Below, in pieces: positions 5,727 through 12,364 of a DNA stretch of 12,364 nucleotides. Each line of letters starts with the position of its first letter. The first letter of the stretch is position 1. Location of the stretch: NCBI GenBank assembly GCA_902490585.1, contig CABUEI010000054.1, positions 1 through 12,364 of the forward strand, read 5' to 3'. The position numbers and the translations under genes are program-made. Below the pieces are notes generated by a model. It had not been told where the DNA came from. It did no database searches and was given only the letters and a program-made list of their open reading frames with translations. This stretch comes from an uncultured Oscillospiraceae bacterium (GTDB lineage Bacteria; Bacillota; Clostridia; Oscillospirales; Ruminococcaceae).

Positions 5727-6080
5727 TTAATCAAGGAACTGCTTTACGTCAATCTCTTCTGCGTCCTGCCAGAGTCTTTCAAGGTCATAAAAATCTCTAG
5801 TTTCCTTATAGAAAACGTGGAAAACAACGTCAATATAGTCGAGGACTATCCAGTTGCCGCTTGCCTTACCGTCTATGGACTTTGGCTCTTCTCCCTTTTC
5901 GCCGAGCTTGAAATCAACCTCGTCCGCAAGTGCCTTTACCTGTGTTGAGCTTGAACCGCTTACTATTACAAAGTAGTTTGCAAGTATTGTAAGGTCACGC
6001 ACCTTGAGGATTTTTATATCATCTGCCTTCTTTGAGTCGAGAGCCTTAATGCCCTCTTTCAGAATTTCTATATCAGTCAT
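5727..6080 (-). CDS. rsfS: Ribosomal silencing factor RsfS
   Basis: RsfS binds uL14 on the 50S subunit and blocks 30S joining, lowering translation when nutrients are short. The 117-residue protein has the family's signature stretches: KALDSKKADDIKILKVRDL (12-30), NYFVIVSGSSSTQVKAL (35-51), GNWIVLDYIDVVFHVF (75-90) and RDFYDLERLW (95-104). I chose the ATG at 6080, not the GTG at 6107, because it gives the usual family N-terminus and puts AGGA 12 bases upstream. The start then overlaps the yqeK stop by 8 bases (ATGACTGA). Pairing with nadD and yqeK is the classic Firmicutes order. It appears to be the last gene of the long smc-to-rsfS operon. Confidence 0.95.
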   Translation of the reverse strand: MTDIEILKEGIKALDSKKADDIKILKVRDLTILANYFVIVSGSSSTQVKALADEVDFKLGEKGEEPKSIDGKASGNWIVLDYIDVVFHVFYKETRDFYDLERLWQDAEEIDVKQFLD

Positions 6081-6720
6081 TCTTAGGATTTTTCCTTTCT
6101 GTTTCACTTTTTCTTGCTCGCATGAGCTTTGTGTAAAAATTATATCCTTCTATCGTACAAGGCGGTATTACTCCACCCTTGCCGAGCGTTTCGCCTATAG
6201 AATATTTTAACGCATTGTACATGGCGTTGTCAAGATTTTCAAAGCTCATCTCACGGTATTTTTCGACATCTTTATAACTTCTGTCGGCACTTGTGAGGTC
6301 GCCCAGATATACAATCTTTTCAAGAAGCGACATATTTGCTCTTCCTGCCGTATGATAACGCACTGCGTTTAAAATATCTTCGTCCTTTATACCGAGATTT
6401 TTTGAGATGTGATATGCTCCTGCCGGACCGTGCCAAAGTGCCGGAGTATAAAGCTCCTCGTCGCTCACATTCATATCGCTGAGTACCGCCTGTGCTTTCA
6501 TTGCATCGGGTGTTTCTTCTTTTTTTATATCATGAAGAAGTCCTGCAAGGTACGCCTTTTCCTCGTCACCGCCGTGCTTTTTGGCAAGTGCCAGACACAT
6601 TGCGGCTACATTCATGCTGTGCGTAAAGCGTTTTTTGGAAAGCGTACTTTTAAGCAGTTTTACATAATCGGCATACTTTTCGGCGTAACGCTGTCCGTCC
6701 TTGCTCTGCTTTTCACACAT
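6073..6720 (-). CDS. yqeK: YqeK-type HD-domain hydrolase (Ap4A hydrolase family)
   Basis: YqeK proteins are metal-dependent HD hydrolases; characterised members split Ap4A symmetrically into two ADP. The 215-residue protein shows the HD ligands: His34 in RFTHSMNVA, His63-Asp64 in AGLLHDIKKE, then His97 in WHGPAGAY, His123 in VRYHTAGRANMSLLEK and Asp141 in YLGDL. The tail after about 185 is basic and probably variable. I chose the ATG at 6720, not the GTG at 6729: AGGA (6735-6732) lies 11 bases from the ATG but only 2 from the GTG. The start overlaps the nadD stop by 8 bases (ATGTGTGA). Its place between nadD and rsfS is conserved in Firmicutes and suggests a link between nucleotide stress signals and translation. 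Confidence 0.93.
   Translation of the reverse strand: MCEKQSKDGQRYAEKYADYVKLLKSTLSKKRFTHSMNVAAMCLALAKKHGGDEEKAYLAGLLHDIKKEETPDAMKAQAVLSDMNVSDEELYTPALWHGPAGAYHISKNLGIKDEDILNAVRYHTAGRANMSLLEKIVYLGDLTSADRSYKDVEKYREMSFENLDNAMYNALKYSIGETLGKGGVIPPCTIEGYNFYTKLMRARKSETERKNPKND
6093..6096 (-). promoter_or_regulatory. SD that fixes the rsfS start
   Basis: AGGA inside the end of yqeK lies 12 bases before the ATG at 6080. The upstream GTG at 6107 lies before this site and has no SD of its own. Confidence 0.6.
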
Positions 6721-7312
6721 ACAGACCACGTTCCTTTATATATTTTTCAACATCTGTCGGAACAAGTCCTGTAATGCTCTCACCGTTTTTCAGCTTTTCA
6801 CGGATCTCGGTGGAACTTACCTCGGTGACGTGCAGATTAAGCACCTTTATTCTGCCCATTTCTGCGGCATATTCGCACATATCGCTGTACTCGCTGTTTT
6901 CTCTTGCGGCGGCAACCACCTTGCACTCACCGAGAAGTGCTTCATAGCGGTACCATTTATCGAAATAGAACAGCATATCTCCGCCGATTATCAGATAGAA
7001 AACCGCATCATCGGGATAATGTCTTTTAAGCTCACGGATAGTATTTATCGTGTAGCTTGTACCGCCCATACGCTTTTCGATATCGCTTATTTCAAACTTG
7101 CCCTCTTCTATCTCTTTTGCAAAGGCAAGCTCGCACATCTTTGCTCTGTCCTCAAAAGCGATAAGTCCCTTGTTGCTCTTGTGGGGTGAAACACAAGTGG
7201 GGATTATCAGCATTTTCTGAAGTTTGAGGTCGGTGAAAGCTTCTTTCACCATGTTTATATGTCCGTTGTGAATGGGGTTGAATGCACCGCCGAATACGCC
7301 TATCTTAATCAT
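6713..7312 (-). CDS. nadD: Nicotinate-nucleotide adenylyltransferase
   Basis: NadD joins ATP and nicotinate mononucleotide to make deamido-NAD, the step before NAD synthetase. The 199-residue protein begins with IGVFGGAFNPIHNGH (4-18), the nucleotidyltransferase (T/H)XGH motif with His15 and His18. It continues with PHKS (43-46), IIGGDM (108-113) and the ATP-phosphate loop SSTEIR (166-171, family form ISSTxIR). Its length is normal and no key residue is missing. The start overlaps the yhbY stop by 8 bases (ATGATTAA), with AGGA (7328-7325) 12 bases upstream. It sits in the conserved yhbY-nadD-yqeK-rsfS block. Confidence 0.97.
   Translation of the reverse strand: MIKIGVFGGAFNPIHNGHINMVKEAFTDLKLQKMLIIPTCVSPHKSNKGLIAFEDRAKMCELAFAKEIEEGKFEISDIEKRMGGTSYTINTIRELKRHYPDDAVFYLIIGGDMLFYFDKWYRYEALLGECKVVAAARENSEYSDMCEYAAEMGRIKVLNLHVTEVSSTEIREKLKNGESITGLVPTDVEKYIKERGLYV
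6732..6735 (-). promoter_or_regulatory. SD that fixes the yqeK start
   Basis: AGGA, inside the end of nadD, lies 11 bases before the ATG at 6720 and only 2 bases before the in-frame GTG at 6729, so the ATG is the likely start. Confidence 0.6.
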
Positions 7313-7607
7313 CTAAGCTTATCTTCCTTTTCTTAGGATCTTTGTTCTGTCTGTAAAGGACTATCTTTGTGCCGATTACCTGTACAACTATGCTGTTTGT
7401 CTTTTCGCCTATCTCGCCCGCAAGCTCCTTTGCACTGTAACCGCAGTTTTCGAGAACTCTTATCTTTATAAGCTCTCTTGCTTCAAGTGCGTCTGAAAGC
7501 TGCTTTATCAGCTCGTCCGATATTGCGTTCTTGCCTATCTGAAAGATAGTGTCGTAGTTGCTTGCTATACCTTTCAGTCTTGCTCTCTGTCTGCTTGTTA
7601 TCTCCAT
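7305..7607 (-). CDS. yhbY: YhbY-type CRM-domain RNA-binding protein
   Basis: The protein is a single CRM (CRS1-YhbY) domain of 100 residues that associates with the pre-50S ribosome, where family members act in subunit maturation. It begins with TSRQRARLKGIASNYDTIFQ, then has the RNA-binding loop IGKNAIS (24-30), the helix-strand LEARELIKIRVL (41-52) and VQVIGTKIVLYR (75-86). The GKNG loop of most members reads GKNA here, a conservative change. The tail is short and basic. GGAGAT lies 7 bases upstream of the ATG, and the gap from the DUF1294 gene is 15 bases. The following nadD start is inside its last codons. Confidence 0.95.
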   Translation of the reverse strand: MEITSRQRARLKGIASNYDTIFQIGKNAISDELIKQLSDALEARELIKIRVLENCGYSAKELAGEIGEKTNSIVVQVIGTKIVLYRQNKDPKKRKISLDD

Positions 7608-7622
7608 TATTATCTCCGTTTC

Positions 7623-7916
7623 TTATCTTATAAAGAAATACCATACGGCAAATACAGCACCGAGCTGTAAAATGATAATTACCGGTATTCCTATCATAAA
7701 TCTCTTATGTTTTGTCTTGTGGTGGAAAATCCGCATTGAAATATACATGGCAACCGAGCCGCCGAATGCAGACACGATGAAGAGTGTTCTTTCCCTTATG
7801 CGCCATTTGTTTTTCTTTGCTTTGCTCTTATCCACAGGCGGCAGAATAAATCCGATCATGTTAATTATAATCAGATACGCCGCTGTCAGAATATAAGGTA
7901 AATCTTTGATATCCAT
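7623..7916 (-). CDS. DUF1294-family small membrane protein
   Basis: The 97-residue protein has three predicted membrane segments (about 8-27, 44-62 and 74-95). It has the DUF1294 pattern: DKSKAKKNKWRIRERTL (29-45), a Gly-Gly pair (52-53) and FHHKTKHKRF (64-73) in the second loop. The family is widespread in Firmicutes and has no established function. The charged HHKTKH loop lies between the second and third helices. The ATG shares one base with the rdgB stop (TAATG) and has no strong SD, so translation is probably coupled to rdgB. Membership of the housekeeping operon suggests steady, low-level expression. Confidence 0.88.
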   Translation of the reverse strand: MDIKDLPYILTAAYLIIINMIGFILPPVDKSKAKKNKWRIRERTLFIVSAFGGSVAMYISMRIFHHKTKHKRFMIGIPVIIILQLGAVFAVWYFFIR

Positions 7917-8500
7917 TACTTTTTGCTGAGTTCCGCTACCAGTTTTTCAAGTGCTTTTGCCCTGTGGCTTATCCTGTTCTTTTCTTCGTCCGTAAGGCAA
8001 GCCATGCTTGTATCATCGTCTATCATGAATATCGGGTCATAGCCGAAGCCGTTTTCACCTATGGGCTCTTCTCCGATAAAGCCCTCGCATTCACCCGTAA
8101 CACATATCTCATAATCGTCATCACGGATAAAGTATAAGGCACACACGAATTTTGCGTTTCTCAGCGGTTTGTCAACGCCCTTCAGTTCACCGAGTACCTT
8201 GTTTATCCTGTCCTCGTTCGTTGCGTTCTCGCCTGCGTATCTTGCTGAATAGATGCCCGGCGCACCGCCTAAGAATTCTATCGAAAGTCCGCTGTCGTCC
8301 GCAAGTACAGGCGTATGCGTCATATCATATATAGTCTTCGCCTTTATATGAGCGTTCTCGCTGAAGGTCGTTCCGTCCTCCGCTATATCGATATTGATTC
8401 CCGCTTCCCTCATCGAAACAGGCTCATATCCCAGAGGTGTCAGCATTTTTTTGAATTCTTTTATCTTGCCCTCGTTGTTTGAGGCGATAATCAGTTTCAT
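7916..8500 (-). CDS. rdgB: RdgB/HAM1-type ITP/XTP pyrophosphatase
   Basis: The enzyme hydrolyses ITP, dITP and XTP to monophosphates and so keeps deaminated purines out of nucleic acids. The 194-residue protein starts with MKLIIASNNEGKIKEF, the family opening with the SNNxGKxxEF substrate loop. It has LADDSGL (66-72), PGIYSARYAG (81-90), GFGYDPIF (151-158) and the C-terminal ISHRAKAL (177-184), all hallmarks of the HAM1 family. I chose the ATG at 8500: AGGA lies 6 bases upstream and the protein then begins as the family does. The reading frame extends back to a TTG at 8563, but that portion lies inside ftsY and has no family likeness. Confidence 0.96.
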   Translation of the reverse strand: MKLIIASNNEGKIKEFKKMLTPLGYEPVSMREAGINIDIAEDGTTFSENAHIKAKTIYDMTHTPVLADDSGLSIEFLGGAPGIYSARYAGENATNEDRINKVLGELKGVDKPLRNAKFVCALYFIRDDDYEICVTGECEGFIGEEPIGENGFGYDPIFMIDDDTSMACLTDEEKNRISHRAKALEKLVAELSKK

Positions 8501-8506
8501 ATATTG

Positions 8507-8510
8507 TCCT
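8507..8510 (-). promoter_or_regulatory. SD that fixes the rdgB start
   Basis: AAAGGA in the ftsY-rdgB gap lies 6 bases before the ATG at 8500. It supports this start over the upstream TTG at 8563. Confidence 0.75.
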
Positions 8511-8525
8511 TTCGTATACAGGCTG

Positions 8526-9431
8526 TCATTCAAACAGCGCTTCAACATAATCCCGTGGTACAAACGGCTGCAGATCGTCTATCTTCTCTCCCACGCCGAC
8601 CAGCTTTACGGGTATGCCCAGTTCTTCTTTTATAGGTATTATTATACCACCTTTTGCCGTTCCGTCAAGTTTAGTGAGAACTATACCTGTTATATCTGCC
8701 GTTTCCTTGAACAGTCTTGCCTGGTTTACCGCATTTTGTCCCGTTGTAGCGTCAAGCACGAGCAGAGTTTCAACACGGCTGTCTGGCGCATTGTTGTTTA
8801 CTATTCTCGCTATCTTCTTAAGTTCGTCCATGAGGTTTTTCTTGTTGTGAAGCCTGCCCGCCGTATCGCAGATAATAACATCGGCATCTCTTGCCATACC
8901 TGCCTTGATAGCGTCAAACACTACAGCCGCAGGGTCACTGCCCTCTGCGTGCTTGATTATATCAACTCCGGCACGGTCAGTCCATACCTGTAACTGCTCA
9001 ATAGCTGCCGCACGGAACGTATCAGCCGCCGCAACTACTACCTTCTTGCCGCTGTTTTTAAGATTATATGCAAGCTTGCCTATAGTGGTTGTCTTACCTG
9101 CGCCGTTTACACCGATAACAAGTATTACTGTGGGCTTTGTATCAAGGTAAAGCTCATTGTCGCCCTCAAGTATTTCTGCGATTATCTTCTTTAAAAGCCC
9201 CTTTACTTCCGCAGGGTCGGTCGTACCGGTAGCCTTTACTTCTTTTCTTAAAGCCTCACAGATATTCGCACTTGTCACTGCGCCGATATCGGACAGGATA
9301 AGCGTTTCTTCAAGCTCTTCAAAGAAGTCCTCGTCAATTTTCGTGAACGAGTTGATAACACCCGTTATCTTGCTTGCGAGAGCGTCTTTTGTATTCTTTA
9401 AGCCGTTTTTCAGTTTTTCAAATAATCCCAT
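8526..9431 (-). CDS. ftsY: Signal recognition particle receptor FtsY
   Basis: FtsY is the membrane-associated GTPase that receives SRP-bound ribosomes and passes them to the Sec translocon. The 301-residue protein opens with the short amphipathic MGLFEKLKNGL segment typical of Gram-positive FtsY without a long acidic A domain. The N domain spans about 20-90. The G domain has G1 GVNGAGKT (107-114), DTFRAAA (137-143) in the SRP-type insertion box, G3 DTAGR (189-193) and G4 TKLDGTAKGG (253-262), and ends with the GVGEKIDDLQPF motif (279-290). AGGAGA precedes the ATG. Ffh is not in the window. In many Firmicutes ftsY directly follows smc; here a peptidase gene is between them. Confidence 0.98.
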   Translation of the reverse strand: MGLFEKLKNGLKNTKDALASKITGVINSFTKIDEDFFEELEETLILSDIGAVTSANICEALRKEVKATGTTDPAEVKGLLKKIIAEILEGDNELYLDTKPTVILVIGVNGAGKTTTIGKLAYNLKNSGKKVVVAAADTFRAAAIEQLQVWTDRAGVDIIKHAEGSDPAAVVFDAIKAGMARDADVIICDTAGRLHNKKNLMDELKKIARIVNNNAPDSRVETLLVLDATTGQNAVNQARLFKETADITGIVLTKLDGTAKGGIIIPIKEELGIPVKLVGVGEKIDDLQPFVPRDYVEALFE

Positions 9432-9445
9432 TGAAAAATTATCTC

Positions 9446-10705
9446 CTATTTTATATATTCAACCAGCTTTTCCTCAGCCGTTTCAGCGTCTGCCGCATAG
9501 TCGGGGATAAGCGGTTCAATGCTTTTGTTTATATCCACACGGTAGAATTTCTTATACGATACACTCAGTACAAGCTTCGACTCGGGAAGCTGGAAACAAA
9601 GCTTGTCACCGTATGCTGTCGGCATATTTCCCGGTGTTTCGCCGATTACTTTTCCTATGCCGTTATCCTGTATCACCGTTGCAAAATCCATTGCCGAGCT
9701 GAATGTATAGTTTGATGTCAACACATAGATATTACCGTCAAAGGCGTTCTCAACGTGCTTGTTCGATATTATCTCGTCACGGTAAGAAATAAGGTTTCCG
9801 CCGTTTCTGATATCAACACCGCCGAACAATTTATAATCGCTTATATTTATATAACGCAGAAATTCGTTTATGACTTCGGTCGTTCCGCCACCGTTATTGC
9901 GTAAATCCACAGCCACGTTTTCTATATTGTTATCTTTTACTTCGCCAAAAAATTTTAACAACGTATCTGTGTATTCATCCGACATATCACAACTGTTGAG
10001 TGTGAAAATACCGAGTGAATTTTCTTTGTCAATCTTGTACGAGCAAAGTTCAAGCTGTTTTCTTACAGGCGGTTCATCGGTCATATCAAAATGCTTTGTT
10101 TCGGCATCTTCACCGATAACGACATCTATTCCGTCATATACGTCTGCACCGAGCAGAGTAAGCCAACTGCCGTATTGCAGAGCTTCTCCGAACATATAGT
10201 CGGCATAGAAACTGACCTGCGGTTCGCACGGGAACACGTTTTTGAAGTGCTCTTTCATGCTGTCAGCCGATATACCGTCAATTGATACAAGCGTGCCGTT
10301 TTTATACGCACTGCTTATTTCACAGTCGTCATTTACATACTGTGTACCGAATACTGTAACTATCGTATGAGCGTCGTCAAGCGTACATACAAGCTTTGCC
10401 GACATTTCCCACAGCTCGTTTACGGTTATCTGCTCCTTATCCGAAAGCTCCTTAAGCAAAGATATATAGGTTTCGCCGAATTTTTTCTCTGTGTATTCGT
10501 CAATCAGAAAAGCCGGGTGATTTGCCCTTACCGTGTCATAAACATATTTGAAGTCTTTTTGTGCCTGCTCGGTACTGAGTACGGTGTCAAGCGGTAAAGT
10601 CGGCACGAAATCAGTTGATGTATCATAACCGATAATTTTCAGCACTATACCGCTCACCGCAAGAATAACGGCAAGCACAACAGCTGTTACTCTTAATTTA
10701 TTCAT
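9446..10705 (-). CDS. Membrane-anchored S41-family (tricorn/CtpA-like) serine peptidase
   Basis: The 419-residue protein starts with a hydrophobic segment (about 5-26), a signal anchor or uncleaved signal peptide that would place the rest outside the membrane. A helical region follows with LDDAHT (109-114), which matches the DGHT element of S41 peptidases, where the His is a candidate catalytic residue. The S41 core has VAVDLRNNGGG (264-274) and YVLTSNYTFSSAMDFA (327-342), with Ser336 or Ser337 as the likely nucleophile, then IGETPGN (354-360) and a C-terminal IEPLIPDY (396-403). No PDZ domain is evident, so it is closer to the tricorn/IRBP-like group than to CtpA. GGGGGT precedes the ATG; the gap to smc is 32 bases and to ftsY 14. 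The substrate is unknown. Confidence 0.87.
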   Translation of the reverse strand: MNKLRVTAVVLAVILAVSGIVLKIIGYDTSTDFVPTLPLDTVLSTEQAQKDFKYVYDTVRANHPAFLIDEYTEKKFGETYISLLKELSDKEQITVNELWEMSAKLVCTLDDAHTIVTVFGTQYVNDDCEISSAYKNGTLVSIDGISADSMKEHFKNVFPCEPQVSFYADYMFGEALQYGSWLTLLGADVYDGIDVVIGEDAETKHFDMTDEPPVRKQLELCSYKIDKENSLGIFTLNSCDMSDEYTDTLLKFFGEVKDNNIENVAVDLRNNGGGTTEVINEFLRYINISDYKLFGGVDIRNGGNLISYRDEIISNKHVENAFDGNIYVLTSNYTFSSAMDFATVIQDNGIGKVIGETPGNMPTAYGDKLCFQLPESKLVLSVSYKKFYRVDINKSIEPLIPDYAADAETAEEKLVEYIK

Positions 10706-10737
10706 TTTTTACCCCCGATATTTCATATACGTTTCCG

Positions 10738-12364
10738 TTACGAGTTTTCAACCTCGTTTAAAAATTCCTCGCTGAACTCCTGTCTTAACAGTCCCGATAC
10801 GCCCTTTTCCTGCATATAAACGCCGTACAGCACATCGCACAGCTCTATTGTACCTCTTCTGTGGGTTATTACCATGAGCTGAGTGTTATGCGAGAAACGT
10901 TTCAGGTATGTAGCATATTTCTGTACGTTAGCCTCGTCAAGTGCCGCATCGACCTCGTCAAGCATACAGAACGGTGTCGGTCTGTGCAGTAATATAGCAA
11001 GATAAATCGTCAGTGCTACCATTGACTTTTCGCCGCCCGATAACAGCGACAGGCTCTTTATTACCTTTCCGGGAGGTGCGGCATAAATCTCAACATCGGA
11101 GTTCAGTACATCGTCCGGGTCGGACAGCTGAAGTCTTGCTTCACCGCCGCCGAATATCTCACTGAACAACATTCCGAAATGGTGGTTTATATCCTCGAAG
11201 CTCTCGGTAAATCTCTGCTTGATATCCTTGATAAGATCGGCAATAAGATTTTCAAGCTCAGTCTTGGAGGTTTCAACGTCTTTGAGCTGGCCTGCAAGAA
11301 CGCCGTAACGTTCCGATACCTCTTCAAGCTCTTCTATTGAGCTGTAGTTTACGCTACCGAGTGCCGCAATACTGCGCTTTATCTCGGCAAGCTCTGCTCT
11401 TAGCATGAATATTCCCGCATCGTCAACAGGCTTTGCACGTTCTCTTGCCTCACTGCGTGTCATCTCGTACTTGTCCCACAGTCCCGAAATTATCTTCTCG
11501 GTCTGGCTTTCCGCCGAGCCTTTACGCTCTTCCTGACGGGCAAAATCTGCACTGAACTTTTCCTTTGACTCGGTAAGTTCTCTTATAGACTTGTTTATCT
11601 CACTGATACGCTTTTCAGCCGCATTGGTAAGCGAAACGTTATCGGCTATAGCCTTTTCGTTATCGCCTGCCGTCTTTGCTATTTCCTCGGTCTGAGCGAT
11701 CTTCAGCGATATAACACCGTTCTTCTGCTCAATGCCGTTTTTAAGTTCCTCAATTTTTCTTAGCTGTTCGCTTCCGCCGTCGCTCAGTGCAAGGATAGAT
11801 GCGTCTATACCCTCTATCCTTGTACGGATATTTGATATATCGCCGTTTACCGACAGAATATCCATGTTGTTCTTCTGTATCTTGTCGGCAAGCGTTTTTC
11901 TCTTGTCCTCAGCCTCATCAAGTCCGCTTCTCTGCTGTGACAGGGCTTCTTCGTTCTTTTCTATCTCAGAAAGCACACTTTCAAGCTGTGCCTTGGTGTC
12001 GCTGAGAAGTTTTCTGCCGTCATTCTCGGCTCTTTCCTGTGCGTCGAGCTGTTCCTCGGCGCTGTCACGCTGTGCTGTAAGCTGTGACAACAGCTGTTTT
12101 ATACCGTCACGCTGTGCTTCAAGTCTAGCTATCTTAGGCTCGCACTGCGATACGGTTTCGGCAAAGCCGTCCATTTCAGCCGCCATTTTTGCGACTTCCG
12201 CCTGCAAGGGTTTTAATTGTTCGCTCTCGTCCTTTATTTTATCGTTCAGCTTTTCGATCTGCTCGGATAACAGGGCAAGTTCCTGCTTTCTGGCGATAAT
12301 ACCTGCGTCATTTCTGACGCTGCCGCCAGTGAACGAACCGCCTGCGTTGATAACCTGACCGTCA
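10738..12364 (-). CDS. smc: SMC chromosome-condensation ATPase, C-terminal part (5' end outside the window)
   Basis: Smc forms the ring-shaped condensin core that organises and helps separate the chromosome, with ScpA and ScpB. About 541 residues are visible. The open frame runs to the window edge and begins with DGQVINAGGSFTGGS, the end of the hinge domain. A long coiled coil follows (about 25-375), rich in Glu, Lys, Gln and Ala. The C-terminal head has LSLLSGGEKSM (438-448, ABC signature), Walker B FCMLDEVDAALD (465-476) and VITHRRGT (498-505, switch region), with a normal C-terminus. The N-terminal head, Walker A and first coil lie beyond 12364. A TTG at 12207 is not the start, because hinge sequence precedes it in frame. 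It is the first visible gene of the long operon. Confidence 0.97.
   Translation of the reverse strand, partial: DGQVINAGGSFTGGSVRNDAGIIARKQELALLSEQIEKLNDKIKDESEQLKPLQAEVAKMAAEMDGFAETVSQCEPKIARLEAQRDGIKQLLSQLTAQRDSAEEQLDAQERAENDGRKLLSDTKAQLESVLSEIEKNEEALSQQRSGLDEAEDKRKTLADKIQKNNMDILSVNGDISNIRTRIEGIDASILALSDGGSEQLRKIEELKNGIEQKNGVISLKIAQTEEIAKTAGDNEKAIADNVSLTNAAEKRISEINKSIRELTESKEKFSADFARQEERKGSAESQTEKIISGLWDKYEMTRSEARERAKPVDDAGIFMLRAELAEIKRSIAALGSVNYSSIEELEEVSERYGVLAGQLKDVETSKTELENLIADLIKDIKQRFTESFEDINHHFGMLFSEIFGGGEARLQLSDPDDVLNSDVEIYAAPPGKVIKSLSLLSGGEKSMVALTIYLAILLHRPTPFCMLDEVDAALDEANVQKYATYLKRFSHNTQLMVITHRRGTIELCDVLYGVYMQEKGVSGLLRQEFSEEFLNEVENS

Noticed and set aside
6081..6107. Upstream GTG start for rsfS
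   Set aside because: It adds residues with no family likeness; the ATG at 6080 has an SD and gives the usual N-terminus.
6721..6729. Upstream GTG start for yqeK
   Set aside because: Only 2 bases separate it from the AGGA SD; the ATG at 6720 has suitable spacing.
6701..7189. Plus-strand open frame of 162 codons
   Set aside because: It is antisense to nadD, which is complete and canonical. The frame has no domain features.
8501..8563. TTG start giving a 21-residue longer RdgB
   Set aside because: The extension lies mostly in ftsY and is unlike the family; a strong SD points to the ATG at 8500.
8394..8993. Plus-strand open frame of 199 codons
   Set aside because: It lies opposite rdgB and ftsY, both of which match well-known families in full. 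It has no recognisable motif and crosses the gene boundary.
12205..12207. TTG as a start codon for the SMC fragment
   Set aside because: In-frame hinge sequence continues upstream to the window edge, so this is an internal Leu codon.
11732..12358. Plus-strand open frame of 208 codons, rich in Ser, Leu and Cys
   Set aside because: It is antisense to the smc coiled coil, whose Glu/Lys/Gln-rich codons give Ser/Leu/Phe-rich reverse frames. It has no family likeness.
1..12364. Mobile elements, CRISPR arrays, toxin-antitoxin or defence genes
   Set aside because: No transposase, integrase, direct repeat array or defence-type domain was seen; the content is housekeeping throughout.

Overview
This window looks like chromosomal housekeeping DNA from a Gram-positive anaerobe of the Clostridia, most like the Ruminococcus/Oscillospiraceae group. 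The reasons are moderate GC, strong GGAGG-type ribosome binding sites, consensus sigma-A promoters, an FtsY with only a short N-terminal domain, an S21 gene, and Firmicutes-type clusters (smc-ftsY, yhbY-nadD-yqeK-rsfS, yqeG, aroQ-pepP). The genus is inferred from gene content only. All supported genes lie on the minus strand, so transcription runs from high to low coordinates. I see no insertion sequence, phage gene, CRISPR array or defence gene, and no clear new system.

Region 1 (12364 down to about 5727) reads as one long operon. It starts with the C-terminal half of smc, cut by the window edge. Then come a membrane-anchored S41-type peptidase, ftsY, an ITP/XTP pyrophosphatase (rdgB), a small DUF1294 membrane protein, the RNA-binding protein YhbY, nadD, the HD hydrolase YqeK and the ribosome silencing factor RsfS. 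Gaps are short throughout. The last three junctions have the same geometry: an 8-base start/stop overlap, with AGGA lying 11-12 bases before the ATG. These genes cover chromosome organisation, membrane protein targeting, nucleotide-pool sanitation, ribosome maturation and NAD synthesis.

Region 2 (about 5680-5344) is an independent rpsU unit. It has a perfect TTGACA-17-TATAAT promoter, a strong SD, a 58-residue S21 gene that is easy to miss because it is so short, and a long rho-independent terminator.

Region 3 (5320 down to 244) holds a second set of genes: yqeG (HAD phosphatase), an endonuclease IV-like TIM-barrel protein and aroQ. After a 109-base gap come a pepP/pepQ-type aminopeptidase, a divergent PlsY-type acyltransferase, an MGDG-synthase-like lipid glycosyltransferase and an ArsC/Spx-fold protein. 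The acyltransferase and glycosyltransferase overlap and probably act in glycerolipid and glycolipid synthesis.

Region 4 (158 down to 1) is a tRNA-Val(UAC) with its own perfect sigma-A promoter. Its 3' end lies outside the window.

The most useful points are the peptidase placed between smc and ftsY, the divergent PlsY/glycosyltransferase pair, the endonuclease IV-like protein with a changed metal site, and the repeated overlap geometry.
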